This document shows positions 32,478 to 40,268 of a stretch of 64,000 bases of DNA, in pieces (within the stretch, counting starts at the first letter, position 1; every line of letters starts with the position of its first letter). The position numbers and the translations under genes were made by a program. The notes beneath the pieces were generated by a model. It had not been told where the DNA came from. It did no database searches and was given only the letters and a program-made list of their open reading frames with translations. The stretch comes from Amycolatopsis lurida (lineage in GTDB: Bacteria; Actinomycetota; Actinomycetes; Mycobacteriales; Pseudonocardiaceae), in contig NZ_FNTA01000004.1 of assembly GCF_900105055.1 (NCBI RefSeq), positions 6,479,501-6,543,500 on the forward strand, written 5' to 3'.

Positions 32478-33338
32478 ATGCCCGAACTCCCCGAGGTCGA
32501 GGTGGTCCGTGCCGGGCTCGAGGCGCATGTCTCGGGCCGGACGATCACCGAGGTCGAAGTTCTCCACGCCCGCGCGATCCGCCGCCACGAACTCGGTGCC
32601 GAGGACTTCAGCGGACGGCTTTCCGGGGTGAAGATCACCGCCGCCCGCCGCCGCGGCAAGTATCTGTGGCTGGAGCTCTCCGACGGTCAGGCCATGCTCG
32701 CGCATCTCGGCATGAGCGGCCAGATGCTCGTCCAGCCCGATGACGCACCCGACGAGAAGCACCTTCGCGTGCGCTTCCGCTTCGCCGACAACGGACCGGA
32801 GTTGCGCTTCGTCGACCAGCGGACCTTCGGCGGGCTGGCACTCGCGGAACTCACGGAGGTCGACGGGATGGCGTTGCCGGGCACCATCGCGCATATCGCC
32901 CGAGACCCGATGGATCCGCGGTTCGACCTCGACCAGGCCGTCCGCGCGCTGCGGTCGAGGCGGACCGAGCTCAAACGCGCCCTGCTCGACCAGACCCTCG
33001 TCTCCGGGATCGGCAACATCTACGCCGATGAAGCGCTCTGGCGGTCCAAGCTCCACTGGGCCCGTCCGACCGACCGGCTCACGACGGCCCACGGCCGCGC
33101 CGTGCTCACCGCCGCCAGCGACGTGATGGCCGAGGCGCTGGTCGCCGGCGGGACGTCGTTCGATGCGCTCTACGTCAACATCAACGGCGAGTCCGGCTAC
33201 TTCGACAGGTCGCTCGACGCCTACGGCCAGGAAGGGCTGCCCTGCGGCCGGTGCGGGACGGCCATCCGGCGCGACCCCTTCATGAACCGTTCGTCGTTCT
33301 CCTGCCCGCGGTGCCAGCCGAAGCCGCGCGTGAGGTGA
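32478..33338 (+). CDS. mutM: Formamidopyrimidine-DNA glycosylase
   Basis: This 286-residue protein begins with the catalytic PELPEVE (Pro2 nucleophile, Glu3). It has the H2TH region (ALLDQTLVSGIGNIYADEAL) and ends in a CxxC...CxxC zinc finger (CGRCGTAIRRDPFMNRSSF). It removes 8-oxoguanine and ring-opened purines from DNA. It lies 187 bases after rnc, in the order conserved in mycobacteria. Confidence 0.97.
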   Translation: MPELPEVEVVRAGLEAHVSGRTITEVEVLHARAIRRHELGAEDFSGRLSGVKITAARRRGKYLWLELSDGQAMLAHLGMSGQMLVQPDDAPDEKHLRVRFRFADNGPELRFVDQRTFGGLALAELTEVDGMALPGTIAHIARDPMDPRFDLDQAVRALRSRRTELKRALLDQTLVSGIGNIYADEALWRSKLHWARPTDRLTTAHGRAVLTAASDVMAEALVAGGTSFDALYVNINGESGYFDRSLDAYGQEGLPCGRCGTAIRRDPFMNRSSFSCPRCQPKPRVR

Positions 33339-33405
33339 AAACTGTCGTGTACGCCGTGGGCACCGCGTCAACTAGCATGAACGCGCACGACATGTAGGGA
33401 GTGGG

Positions 33406-33846
33406 ATGGTGGCCGCGACCGAGCCCGGTAAGACGACGCTCGCCGAGAAGATCGACAAGCTGTTCCAGATCGTGCTGAGACCCGATCGCGAGCCGTACAG
33501 CCACGAGGAGGTCGCCAAGGCCTGCCGCGAGGCGACCGGCGAAAGCTTCTCGACGACGTACCTGTGGCAGTTGCGCACGGGGCGCCGGGACAATCCGACG
33601 AAACGCCACCTCGAGGCGCTCGCGCAGTTCTTCGGCGTCTCGCCCGCGTACTTCTTCGACGACGAGCAGAGCGCCAAGATCGCCGAGGAACTCGCGCTCC
33701 TCGGCGCCCTTCGCGACGCTGGTGTCCGCGACGTCGCTCTGCGGGCCGTAACACTTTCCCCCGACGGACTCGACACCATCAGCGACATGATCGACGCGAT
33801 CGCCCGCAGGGAATCCGGACGGGGCGGCCCGAAGAAGGAGTCGTGA
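33406..33846 (+). CDS. EspR-like XRE-type DNA-binding protein
   Basis: This 146-residue protein has a helix-turn-helix (HEEVAKACREATGESFSTTY, LWQLRTGRRDNPTKRHLEAL) followed by FFGVSPAYFFDDE. It closely resembles mycobacterial EspR in layout, including the C-terminal helical dimer region. GGGAG precedes the ATG. Its stop is immediately followed by the start of the protease gene, so the two are co-translated. In this module it probably represses its own operon until cleaved or displaced. Confidence 0.85.
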   Translation: MVAATEPGKTTLAEKIDKLFQIVLRPDREPYSHEEVAKACREATGESFSTTYLWQLRTGRRDNPTKRHLEALAQFFGVSPAYFFDDEQSAKIAEELALLGALRDAGVRDVALRAVTLSPDGLDTISDMIDAIARRESGRGGPKKES

Positions 33847-34410
33847 GTGGACCGTCGTCGTAAGGAGTTGTGGCGCCGCTGCCGGAGTCTCGCCGACGGC
33901 GTCCGCCTTCCCGAACCCTTCGACGCCGAGTGCTTCGTCGCGGAACTGGCGGCCGAACGCGGCCGTCCCATCGAATTGATGCAGGTCAGCGTCCCTTCCA
34001 GTGGCCCGTGCGGGCTGCTGATGAGCACGGAGCGCGCGGACTACATTCTCTATCCGACCAACACCACCGCCCTGCACCGGCGGCATATCCTGCTGCACGA
34101 GGTCGGCCATCTGCTGTGCGGCCACGTCGGTTCGGACGCCGGGGCCGACGGGATCGTGCTCGACGCCGCCGCGGGAAAGACCCTCATGCCGAACCTGTCG
34201 CCCGAACTCGTCCGCCGTGTCCTCGGCCGCACGAGTTACAGCGCCGTCGAGGAGCAGGAGGCCGAATTGCTCGCCAGCCTTCTCGCGCGCCGTGTCGCGC
34301 GGACGACGGTGCGCGGCGCCCCGCGTCCCGACGAGAGCGGGAGCGATCTCGCCGGAGGGATGGCCAGGGTCGACGACCTCTTCGGCAGCCGGAAACGGCG
34401 CCTGCCGTGA
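33847..34410 (+). CDS. ImmA/IrrE-type zinc metalloprotease
   Basis: This 187-residue protein has the zinc-protease motif HEVGH within HILLHEVGHLLCGH (about 80-93), and downstream acidic residues in VEEQEAELLASLLARR that complete the gluzincin-like site. ImmA/IrrE proteases cut XRE-type repressors encoded beside them. The GTG at 33847 directly follows the upstream stop, and its own stop overlaps the next gene (GTGA). The three genes form one unit. Confidence 0.88.
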   Translation: MDRRRKELWRRCRSLADGVRLPEPFDAECFVAELAAERGRPIELMQVSVPSSGPCGLLMSTERADYILYPTNTTALHRRHILLHEVGHLLCGHVGSDAGADGIVLDAAAGKTLMPNLSPELVRRVLGRTSYSAVEEQEAELLASLLARRVARTTVRGAPRPDESGSDLAGGMARVDDLFGSRKRRLP

Positions 34411-35597
34411 CCGAAACCATCGCGTACTTCTGCTGCGTGGTGGCCTTCGCGGGCTTCGGCTACAAGCTGATCCAGGCCCGCCACACCCAGCCGTCGCGGC
34501 GGATGTGGTTCCTCAGCGGTTTCGGAATGTGCATCGCGGGCGGCATCATGCTGCTCACCCCGGCCATGGAGAACGCCGTCGGTGTCGAAGAACCCGTCGG
34601 CAGCCTCCTGAACCTGGCGGCCGACCTGCTCAAGATCGGCGCGATGGCCTTCGCGGTCGCGTTCGCGCGTTCACTGAAACTGGGGGAGGGCAAGCGGATC
34701 GGGTGGCACGCGCGGCTGTCCTGGGCCGTCGTGGCCGCCGAGATCGTGCTCTTCGTCCTCTCCGGCAGCCATCGTGTCGGCGAGCACACGGCCGCCGGGC
34801 CGGGCAGGCTCGGCTGGTTCGTCGCGTACAACGTCCTTTTCCTCGTCTACGGTCTGATCAGCCTGCTGACCTTCTCGATCATCTTCGCCCGCTTCGCGCG
34901 TCATGCCGATCCCGGTCCGCTTCGCATCGGGTTGTGGCTGCTCGTCGGTGGCGGGGTTTCCGCGCTGGGCTGGACTTTCTGGGACGTCGACGACATCTAC
35001 ATCCTCGCCACCACCGGTGCGGTCGACGCCGGGGAGGACACCTTCTCGGCGATCCTGGCGGCGTTGAGCGTCGGGCTCGCCGGGGCGGGCGCGACGCTCA
35101 GTGTGTGGGGACCCGCGCTGGCCACGCCGTTCCGGCTGATCGGCGCGTACCGGACGTACCGCCGGATCGAACCGTTGTGGGCCGCGCTGCGCGAAGCCGT
35201 CCCGGGAATCGCGCTGGATCCGGGACCCGGTATGCCGGGCGGCGTCGAATTCGCCTTGTACCGCAGGGTCATCGAGATCCGGGACGGCCATCTCGCGCTA
35301 CGGCCCTACTTCGATCCGGAGGTCCCGCCGGTCGCGGAAGCCGAAGCACGCAAGGCGAAGATCCCCGAAGCCCGGATCGCCGCGACGATCGAGGCCGCGG
35401 CCTTGGCCGCCGCGCTCGTGGCCTTCGAGGCGGGCCGCCGGTACGCCCCCGACGACGTTCCGGCGACCTACCTCGACGAGCCGGACATCGCCACCGAAGC
35501 GGCATGGCTGGCAGAGGTCACGCGAGCCTGGCGGCGTTCCCTTGTAGTCGGACGTATCCGGGACCACGCCCGCGAATCCGCAACTCGCGTGCTTTGA
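34407..35597 (+). CDS. MAB_1171c-type polytopic membrane protein
   Basis: This 396-residue protein has about seven N-terminal hydrophobic segments (about 1-230) and then a cytoplasmic helical domain (about 240-396) with RTYRRIEPLWAALREAVPGI. This arrangement, with an XRE gene and an ImmA-type gene before it, matches the actinobacterial MAB_1171c family, annotated as putative transporters of unknown function. The final residues and stop codon (ATRVL, stop at 35595) are encoded inside a 21-bp repeat unit, so the repeat has invaded the gene end. Confidence 0.75.
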   Translation: MTETIAYFCCVVAFAGFGYKLIQARHTQPSRRMWFLSGFGMCIAGGIMLLTPAMENAVGVEEPVGSLLNLAADLLKIGAMAFAVAFARSLKLGEGKRIGWHARLSWAVVAAEIVLFVLSGSHRVGEHTAAGPGRLGWFVAYNVLFLVYGLISLLTFSIIFARFARHADPGPLRIGLWLLVGGGVSALGWTFWDVDDIYILATTGAVDAGEDTFSAILAALSVGLAGAGATLSVWGPALATPFRLIGAYRTYRRIEPLWAALREAVPGIALDPGPGMPGGVEFALYRRVIEIRDGHLALRPYFDPEVPPVAEAEARKAKIPEARIAATIEAAALAAALVAFEAGRRYAPDDVPATYLDEPDIATEAAWLAEVTRAWRRSLVVGRIRDHARESATRVL

Positions 35598-35682
35598 GCC
35601 GTAACTCGCGTGCTTGAAGGCGTAACTGGTGTATGACGCCTTCAAGCACGCGAGTTACGCGTTCAAGCACGCGAGTTCCGCC
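35582..35682. repeat. 21-bp repeat array between convergent genes
   Basis: Two units (35582-35602, 35603-35623; core AACTCGCGTGCTT) face two complementary units (35641-35661, 35662-35682). A degenerate middle joins them. The array fills the whole gap between the converging stops and includes the stop codon of the upstream gene. It has the same unit length and core as the array at 22529. Confidence 0.85.
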
Positions 35683-36029
35683 TAGACGATCGCGGTGACG
35701 GCGGCCGCCGCCGAGACCAGCGCGAGCCAGACCGGCGGGACGACGTCCTTGATCCCGTCGCCCGCCCGCAGATGGGAGACCGCCGCCCCGATGAGCAGGG
35801 CCACCAGGCCGATCGCCGCCGCGACTCCGAGCGGCCGCCAGAAGAACCCGGCCACCAGGCCCGCCGCCCCCGCGAGTTCGAGCGCGCCGATTCCCTGGAT
35901 CGCCTGGACCGAGAAGCCGAGCCTCTCGGTCCGGGAGACCAACGCCGGCTGACGCAGGATCTTCGCCACCCCCAGCGCGGCGAAGATCGCGGCCAGCAGC
36001 ACCGACAGCACCACATGAGCTACGGCCAT
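35682..36029 (-). CDS. DoxX-family membrane protein
   Basis: This 115-residue protein has four hydrophobic helices with the DoxX-like pattern FAALGVAKIL, IQGIGALELAGAAGLVAGFF and LIGAAVSHLRAGD. Members are small integral membrane proteins sometimes linked to redox or thiosulfate oxidation; the function here is unknown. It lies 27 bases behind the ABC permease gene and is probably co-transcribed with it. Confidence 0.82.
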   Translation of the reverse strand: MAVAHVVLSVLLAAIFAALGVAKILRQPALVSRTERLGFSVQAIQGIGALELAGAAGLVAGFFWRPLGVAAAIGLVALLIGAAVSHLRAGDGIKDVVPPVWLALVSAAAAVTAIV

Positions 36030-36056
36030 AACGGAACTCCTTGGTGTGGAAGGGTT

Positions 36057-36746
36057 TCAGACCGTGACGCGGCGCATCGTGGCGAATCCGCCGGCCCCCG
36101 CGACACAGACCAGCAGGGCGAGCACGCCGGTCACGCCGCCGACGGTCAGTGTGCTGAAGAACGTGCCGAGTTTCGGCCAGGAATCGGTCCAGCTGAGCAG
36201 CAGCACCCCGCCCAGCAGCACCAGAACCTGCGCGGCGCCGAACAGGACGACACCCACCACCGCGGCGCGCCGGTAGATCAGGCCGTACCACATGCCGTAC
36301 ACGAACATCAGCGTCAGGAACACGAACGACGTGAGCAGGGTCAGGTACCAGGGGCCGTCGAGCAGCCAGGGCACCCGGAAGTAGTTGAGCCCGAGCCCCC
36401 AGCCGCCGGTCGCGTTCTCGATCGCCTGGAACACGACGATCCCCACCGCGTACAGCGCGGACAGCCCGGCGACCAGCAGGATCGTGCCCAGGTAGTACGA
36501 CCGCCTCGACACGCCCAGCGCGAGCCCGAACGGCAGCGACTTCGTCATGCTCAAGGCGCCGCAGACGAGCATGAACACATACAGCGTGAACAGGCCGCCG
36601 GAGTAGTTCTCGTTCGGTGTTTCGGGGAGCAGCGAGAAGATCGCGAGGTTCACCCCGAAGGCGAAGAATGTGATGCCGACCGGGAGGACGACGTATTGGA
36701 GGCGGTCCACCAGGTGGTAGCGCGCGACGTTGATCAGGGTGTTCAT
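36057..36746 (-). CDS. ABC transporter permease
   Basis: This 229-residue protein has six predicted membrane helices (for example YVVLPVGITFFAFGVNLAIF and LTLLTSFVFLTLMFVYGMWY). Its ATG overlaps the ATPase stop (ATGA). It has the size and topology of an ABC-2-type exporter permease. Together with the ATPase and the GntR repressor it forms a YtrA-like, probably envelope-stress-responsive exporter. Confidence 0.8.
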   Translation of the reverse strand: MNTLINVARYHLVDRLQYVVLPVGITFFAFGVNLAIFSLLPETPNENYSGGLFTLYVFMLVCGALSMTKSLPFGLALGVSRRSYYLGTILLVAGLSALYAVGIVVFQAIENATGGWGLGLNYFRVPWLLDGPWYLTLLTSFVFLTLMFVYGMWYGLIYRRAAVVGVVLFGAAQVLVLLGGVLLLSWTDSWPKLGTFFSTLTVGGVTGVLALLVCVAGAGGFATMRRVTV

Positions 36747-37630
36747 GCGGACGCCTCCTCTGCGGTCTGTCCGTTGGAGGTGTGCACCATCAGTTGCTGT
36801 AGTGACAACGGCTCGAGCTTCAGGTGCAGGGCCTTCGCCTTCGCCTTCGAAGCGGCGTCGATCGCGTCGGCGACGGTGACCGAAGCCCGCGAACCGATCT
36901 TGCGGCGATGCAGCACCCGGCGCCCGGTGACGAAGTCGTCCACCGCGAGGGCGGGGCCCGAGACCGTCACGGCCGAGCCGCGCAGTTCGTCGGCCGCCGC
37001 GTCGAGGACGACGCGGCCCTTGTCGATCATCACCACGTGCTCCAGCAGATCGGCCACTTCGTCGATCAGGTGCGTGGAGAGCAGGATCGTGCGCGGATGG
37101 GTCGAATAGTCGTCGAGCAACCGGTCGTAGAACAGTTGGCGTGCGACGGCGTCGAGGCCCGCGTACGGCTCGTCGAGCAGCGTGAGTTCCGCTCGCGCCG
37201 CGAGCCCGATCGTGATGGACAGCGCCGAGCGCATCCCTCGCGAGAGCTTTTTGATCGGGCGCTTCGTCGGCAGGTCGAAATCGCGGAGCAGCGTGTCGGC
37301 GAGTTCGGAGTCCCAGTTCGGATAGAACCACGACGCGGCCGAAAGCGCGTGCCGCACCTTGAAATCCGGGAACTGCTGGTCTTCGCGGACGAGCACCAGG
37401 CGCTTCAGCACACGCTCGTTCTCGACCGGGTTCTCGCCGAACACGCGGACCGAGCCCGCGCTGGCGAACTCCTGCGCGGTGACGATGCGCAGGAAGGTGC
37501 TCTTGCCCGCGCCGTTGCGGCCGAGCAGGCCGGTGATCTTGCCTTCTTCGATGTCGACCGAGACATCGCCGAGCGCGAGATGGTCGCCGTAGCGCCGGGT
37601 CAGGCCGGTGGTCGAAATGGTCGGCGTCAT
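36743..37630 (-). CDS. ABC transporter ATP-binding protein
   Basis: This 295-residue protein has Walker A GRNGAGKST (about 37-45), a variant signature LSRGMRSA, Walker B LTLLDEPYAGLD and the H-loop STHLIDE. A C-terminal extension of about 80 residues follows. The family resembles BcrA/YtrB-type exporters. It overlaps both its GntR regulator upstream and its permease downstream by four bases. Confidence 0.9.
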   Translation of the reverse strand: MTPTISTTGLTRRYGDHLALGDVSVDIEEGKITGLLGRNGAGKSTFLRIVTAQEFASAGSVRVFGENPVENERVLKRLVLVREDQQFPDFKVRHALSAASWFYPNWDSELADTLLRDFDLPTKRPIKKLSRGMRSALSITIGLAARAELTLLDEPYAGLDAVARQLFYDRLLDDYSTHPRTILLSTHLIDEVADLLEHVVMIDKGRVVLDAAADELRGSAVTVSGPALAVDDFVTGRRVLHRRKIGSRASVTVADAIDAASKAKAKALHLKLEPLSLQQLMVHTSNGQTAEEASA

Positions 37631-38004
37631 GCGGCGGGCCCTCCGTTCCGGTGTCCGTTCCCGCGGATGAGCGAGATCAGGGTTTCGTCGTCGATGCCGA
37701 GGCGTCGCGCTTCGCTGAGCATCGGGTCGAGGTATTGCTCGGCGAACCGTTGCCGCCGGTCGGTGAGCAGCTTCTGCCGCGCGCCGGCGGCGACGAACAT
37801 GCCGATGCCTCGCCGCTTCTCGAGCAGGCCGTCATCGGCGAGCACGTTGATCCCCTTGGCCGCCGTCGCCGGATTGATCCGGTAGAAGGCGGCGAGTTCG
37901 TTGGTTGACGGCACGCGTTCCCCCTCGGCCAGGCTTCCCTCGGCGATGTCGTCGGCGATCTGTTCGGCGATCTGCACGAACAGGGGTGTTCCTTCGTCGA
38001 GCAC
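37627..38004 (-). CDS. GntR-family repressor (YtrA type)
   Basis: This 125-residue protein has the short YtrA-type layout: PLFVQIAEQIADDIAEGSLA, the winged helix with PSTNELAAFYRINPATAAKG and LEKRRGIGMFV, then a short helical dimer domain. The GTG at 38004 follows GGAGG. Such regulators repress the ABC transporter operon they head. A dyad 43 bases upstream of the start is the likely operator. Confidence 0.88.
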   Translation of the reverse strand: MLDEGTPLFVQIAEQIADDIAEGSLAEGERVPSTNELAAFYRINPATAAKGINVLADDGLLEKRRGIGMFVAAGARQKLLTDRRQRFAEQYLDPMLSEARRLGIDDETLISLIRGNGHRNGGPAA

Positions 38005-38046
38005 GACACCTCCGTCCCCAGTCTTCGTGCACCCGTGCTGGGTGCG

Positions 38047-38082
38047 GTGGTTCATTACTGGACTAAGTAACCCATGAACCAC
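38047..38082. promoter_or_regulatory. Candidate operator of the GntR regulator
   Basis: A perfect dyad has arms GTGGTTCAT (38047-38055) and ATGAACCAC (38074-38082) with 18 bases between. Nested in it is a second dyad, TTACT...AGTAA (38055-38070). It lies in the divergent region between gntR and padR. Confidence 0.6.
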
Positions 38083-38168
38083 CCGTGGGACGCAAGTCGC
38101 TTCCGCCGTGCGCACTACTGTGCAATGCGTGGTACCTTCTGTTGCGTAAGACTGGGAGGGACGCGACT

Positions 38169-38492
38169 GTGGAGATCAGTCAGCTACTTAAAGGCGTGCT
38201 GGACCTCGCCGTTCTCGCGGTGCTTCGCGGAGAGGACGGCTACGGCTACGACGTGCTTCGAAGACTTCGCATCGCGGGGTTGCAGGAAGTGGGCGACGCT
38301 TCGGTGTACGGGACGCTTCGGCGCCTGTACAAGGCAGGCCTGCTGACGTCCTATGTGGTGCCGAGCGAAGAAGGCCCGCACCGCAAGTACTACAGCCTCA
38401 ACGAGCCGGGTCGCCAGCGGCTCGAAGAGTCGGGGCAGACCTGGCGGACTTTCGCCACGACGATGAACAGCCTGTTGGGAGAGGCAGCATGA
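38169..38492 (+). CDS. PadR-family transcriptional regulator
   Basis: This 107-residue winged-helix protein has the PadR pattern LLKGVLDLAVLAVLRGEDGY, GYDVLRRL, SVYGTLRRLYKAGLL and RKYYSLNEPGRQRL. The GTG at 38169 gives the conserved start. Its stop overlaps the next gene (ATGA). Such pairs of PadR with a HAAS-domain membrane protein are common in Gram-positive bacteria, with PadR repressing the pair. Confidence 0.92.
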   Translation: MEISQLLKGVLDLAVLAVLRGEDGYGYDVLRRLRIAGLQEVGDASVYGTLRRLYKAGLLTSYVVPSEEGPHRKYYSLNEPGRQRLEESGQTWRTFATTMNSLLGEAA

Positions 38493-39733
38493 GCACGCAG
38501 AATCCGACCGCCGTGCGGGTGTATCTGGCGAGGGTCAGGAGCGCGCTCGCCGACCTGCCCGAGAGCGAAGTCGAGGAAATCCTCGAAGACGTCCGGCCCC
38601 ATCTCGCCGAGATGGAGGCGGAACTGGGGGACAACCCGAAGGTCGACGCCCTGATCGAGCGGCTGGGCAGCCCCGAAAGCTACGCCGCCGAACTGCGGGC
38701 GTCCGGTGGTTATCCGCCGCGTCCGGCCGACGCGGGCGACAAGACCACCGTACTGAAGGTGAAGACCGGGATCGGCGGAGCGCGGTTCGCGTTCTGGGGC
38801 CTGGTGTTCTCGGTCGGGGGCTTCGCGCTGTTCGGCTTCGCCGCCGCGGTGTGGGTCCGGGTGGAACCGTTGCTGGGCCTGCTTTTCGTCGCGCCCGTGC
38901 TCGCGATCAGCGTCGCCTACGTGGTCCGGAAGGGAGTCGCCCCGATCGCGGAACTGCCCGAGGTGGTCAAACTCCGCGAGATCGCGACCTCGTTCCAGAA
39001 GGACCGGAACAGCAAGGGGCTGAACTACTTCCGCACGCTCAAACCGGCGTGGTGGGTGCTGTGCGCGGCGGTGCTGGTCGTCTTCGGCCTCCTGCTCGTG
39101 CTCCGCGACACCGAAGCCGTGCTGCTCCTGCCGCTGATGCTGCTGGCGGCCGTGGCCGTCGTCTGGGCGGGCCCGAAGCTGAAGGCCGACCGGCGGCTGC
39201 TGTGGCTGGCCGTGCCGATCTCGGCGTTCGTCATCGGCAGCATGCTCGGTGGTGCGGGCGCGGCGGTCGACCTGATCGCGAAGCGGTCCTACGGCGGCGG
39301 TTCCTACAACAGCGGCTACACGCCGAACTACAACGACAACTACGGCAACCCGCAGTTGATGTACGGAAGCCAGGACGTGGAGAACATCTACGCGTTCGAC
39401 GCCGAGGGCAAACCGCTGACCGAGATCTACCTCTACGACGAGAACGGCCGCCCGCTCAGCACGACGAGGTACGCCTGTGAGCGGAGCACGGGTGAGAAGC
39501 GGAGGATCGGCGACGACAACCGCTATCCGCGTCCGCGTCTCGAACGGGGAGTCCAGGACCACGACGGAAACCTCAACGGTTACAACGGTTACCGCAGCTA
39601 CTGTCTGGAAAGGACGGACGTGCCGTTCAGCGCGGCGATCCCGAAGATCACCCCGGCGCCGCCTTCCACGACCGCCCAGGCGCCGCCGTCTTCCCAGGCG
39701 CCGCCGTCGAACTCCACCCAGCCGACGCGCTAG
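38489..39733 (+). CDS. HAAS-domain membrane protein
   Basis: This 414-residue protein has an N-terminal HAAS (DUF1700-like) helical domain (about 10-70: YLARVRSALADLPESEVEEI, HLAEMEAELGDNPKVDALIE). About five membrane helices follow (about 95-260). The extracytoplasmic C-terminal part is Tyr/Asn/Gly-rich (YGGGSYNSGYTPNYNDNYG) with two Cys, and a Pro/Ser/Thr tail ends it. It is coupled to padR. It probably senses or buffers envelope conditions, but no activity can be assigned. Confidence 0.75.
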   Translation: MSTQNPTAVRVYLARVRSALADLPESEVEEILEDVRPHLAEMEAELGDNPKVDALIERLGSPESYAAELRASGGYPPRPADAGDKTTVLKVKTGIGGARFAFWGLVFSVGGFALFGFAAAVWVRVEPLLGLLFVAPVLAISVAYVVRKGVAPIAELPEVVKLREIATSFQKDRNSKGLNYFRTLKPAWWVLCAAVLVVFGLLLVLRDTEAVLLLPLMLLAAVAVVWAGPKLKADRRLLWLAVPISAFVIGSMLGGAGAAVDLIAKRSYGGGSYNSGYTPNYNDNYGNPQLMYGSQDVENIYAFDAEGKPLTEIYLYDENGRPLSTTRYACERSTGEKRRIGDDNRYPRPRLERGVQDHDGNLNGYNGYRSYCLERTDVPFSAAIPKITPAPPSTTAQAPPSSQAPPSNSTQPTR

Positions 39734-39739
39734 GTGGCC

Positions 39740-39775
39740 CGGGTGGAGGCGGACGTCGGGGGCCGCCTCCACCCG
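39740..39775 (+). terminator. Hairpin terminator of the padR operon
   Basis: CGGGTGGAGGCGG and its complement flank a 10-base loop, ending in ATTTC, directly after the stop. Confidence 0.75.
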
Positions 39776-39844
39776 ATTTCGTGGGTGATTCGGGACGAGT
39801 GAGGCGGCACCCTCTCGCTGTCCTCGATAGGGCAAAGGTGGCGG

Positions 39845-39897
39845 GTTGCGAAAGCCACTTTCGCAACCTTCAACGTTGCGAAAGTGGCTTTCGCAAC
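39845..39897. repeat. Nested double palindrome
   Basis: Each 23-base half (starting GTTGCGAAAG and ending CTTTCGCAAC) is itself a palindrome, and the two halves, seven bases apart, are also complementary. The sequence can form either two small hairpins or one long one. It lies between the padR operon terminator and the T-box leader. The rest of 39776-40009 shows no gene. Confidence 0.7.
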
Positions 39898-40009
39898 GTC
39901 GGGTGCAGGGTGCGGTAGCGAAGTGCGGTCGGGCCCACGAACCACCGCATGCAGAGGACGAAATGCGGATGCGGGGTCGCCCCGAGGGGACGTACCCTCC
40001 GGGGCAACG

Positions 40010-40263
40010 CGTTGACGGAGACGAGTAGCCAAGGATCACGCGAGCCCAGAGAGCCGCCGGTAGCTGGGAAGGCGGCCTCGCGCCCTTCGGTGAAGACCCT
40101 CCCGAGTGCGGGGAGGAACGGCGTCCGCGCCCCATGCCCCGCCGTCCGGCCCTCGTCACGGGCCATCGAGGCCGCCGTTCCCTGGCGGCGGCGAAAGTGC
40201 GGTGGTACCGCGAGTTCCCTTCTCGCCCGCACTCCCAAGGGGTCGCGCACATCCGTACAGGAG
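40010..40263 (+). ncRNA. T-box leader with Asp (GAC) specifier
   Basis: Stem I is recognisable: GACGAGTAG on the 5' side; CCAAGG and CGCGAG pair with CCTTCGG and CTCGCG; then the AGAGAG bulge and a distal GCCGCC/GGCGGC hairpin. On the 3' side of the specifier loop GGTGAA is followed by GAC (40095-40097), an aspartate codon. The T-box sequence GTGCGGTGGTACCGCGAG (from 40197) pairs its first part with CCCGCAC (40226-40233) to form the antiterminator/antisequestrator with the UGGU bulge that binds the uncharged tRNA end. No terminator with U-tract is seen, and AGGAG lies close to the start of the gene, so translational control is likely, as in other actinobacterial T-boxes. Confidence 0.88.
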
Positions 40264-40268
40264 TTGTG

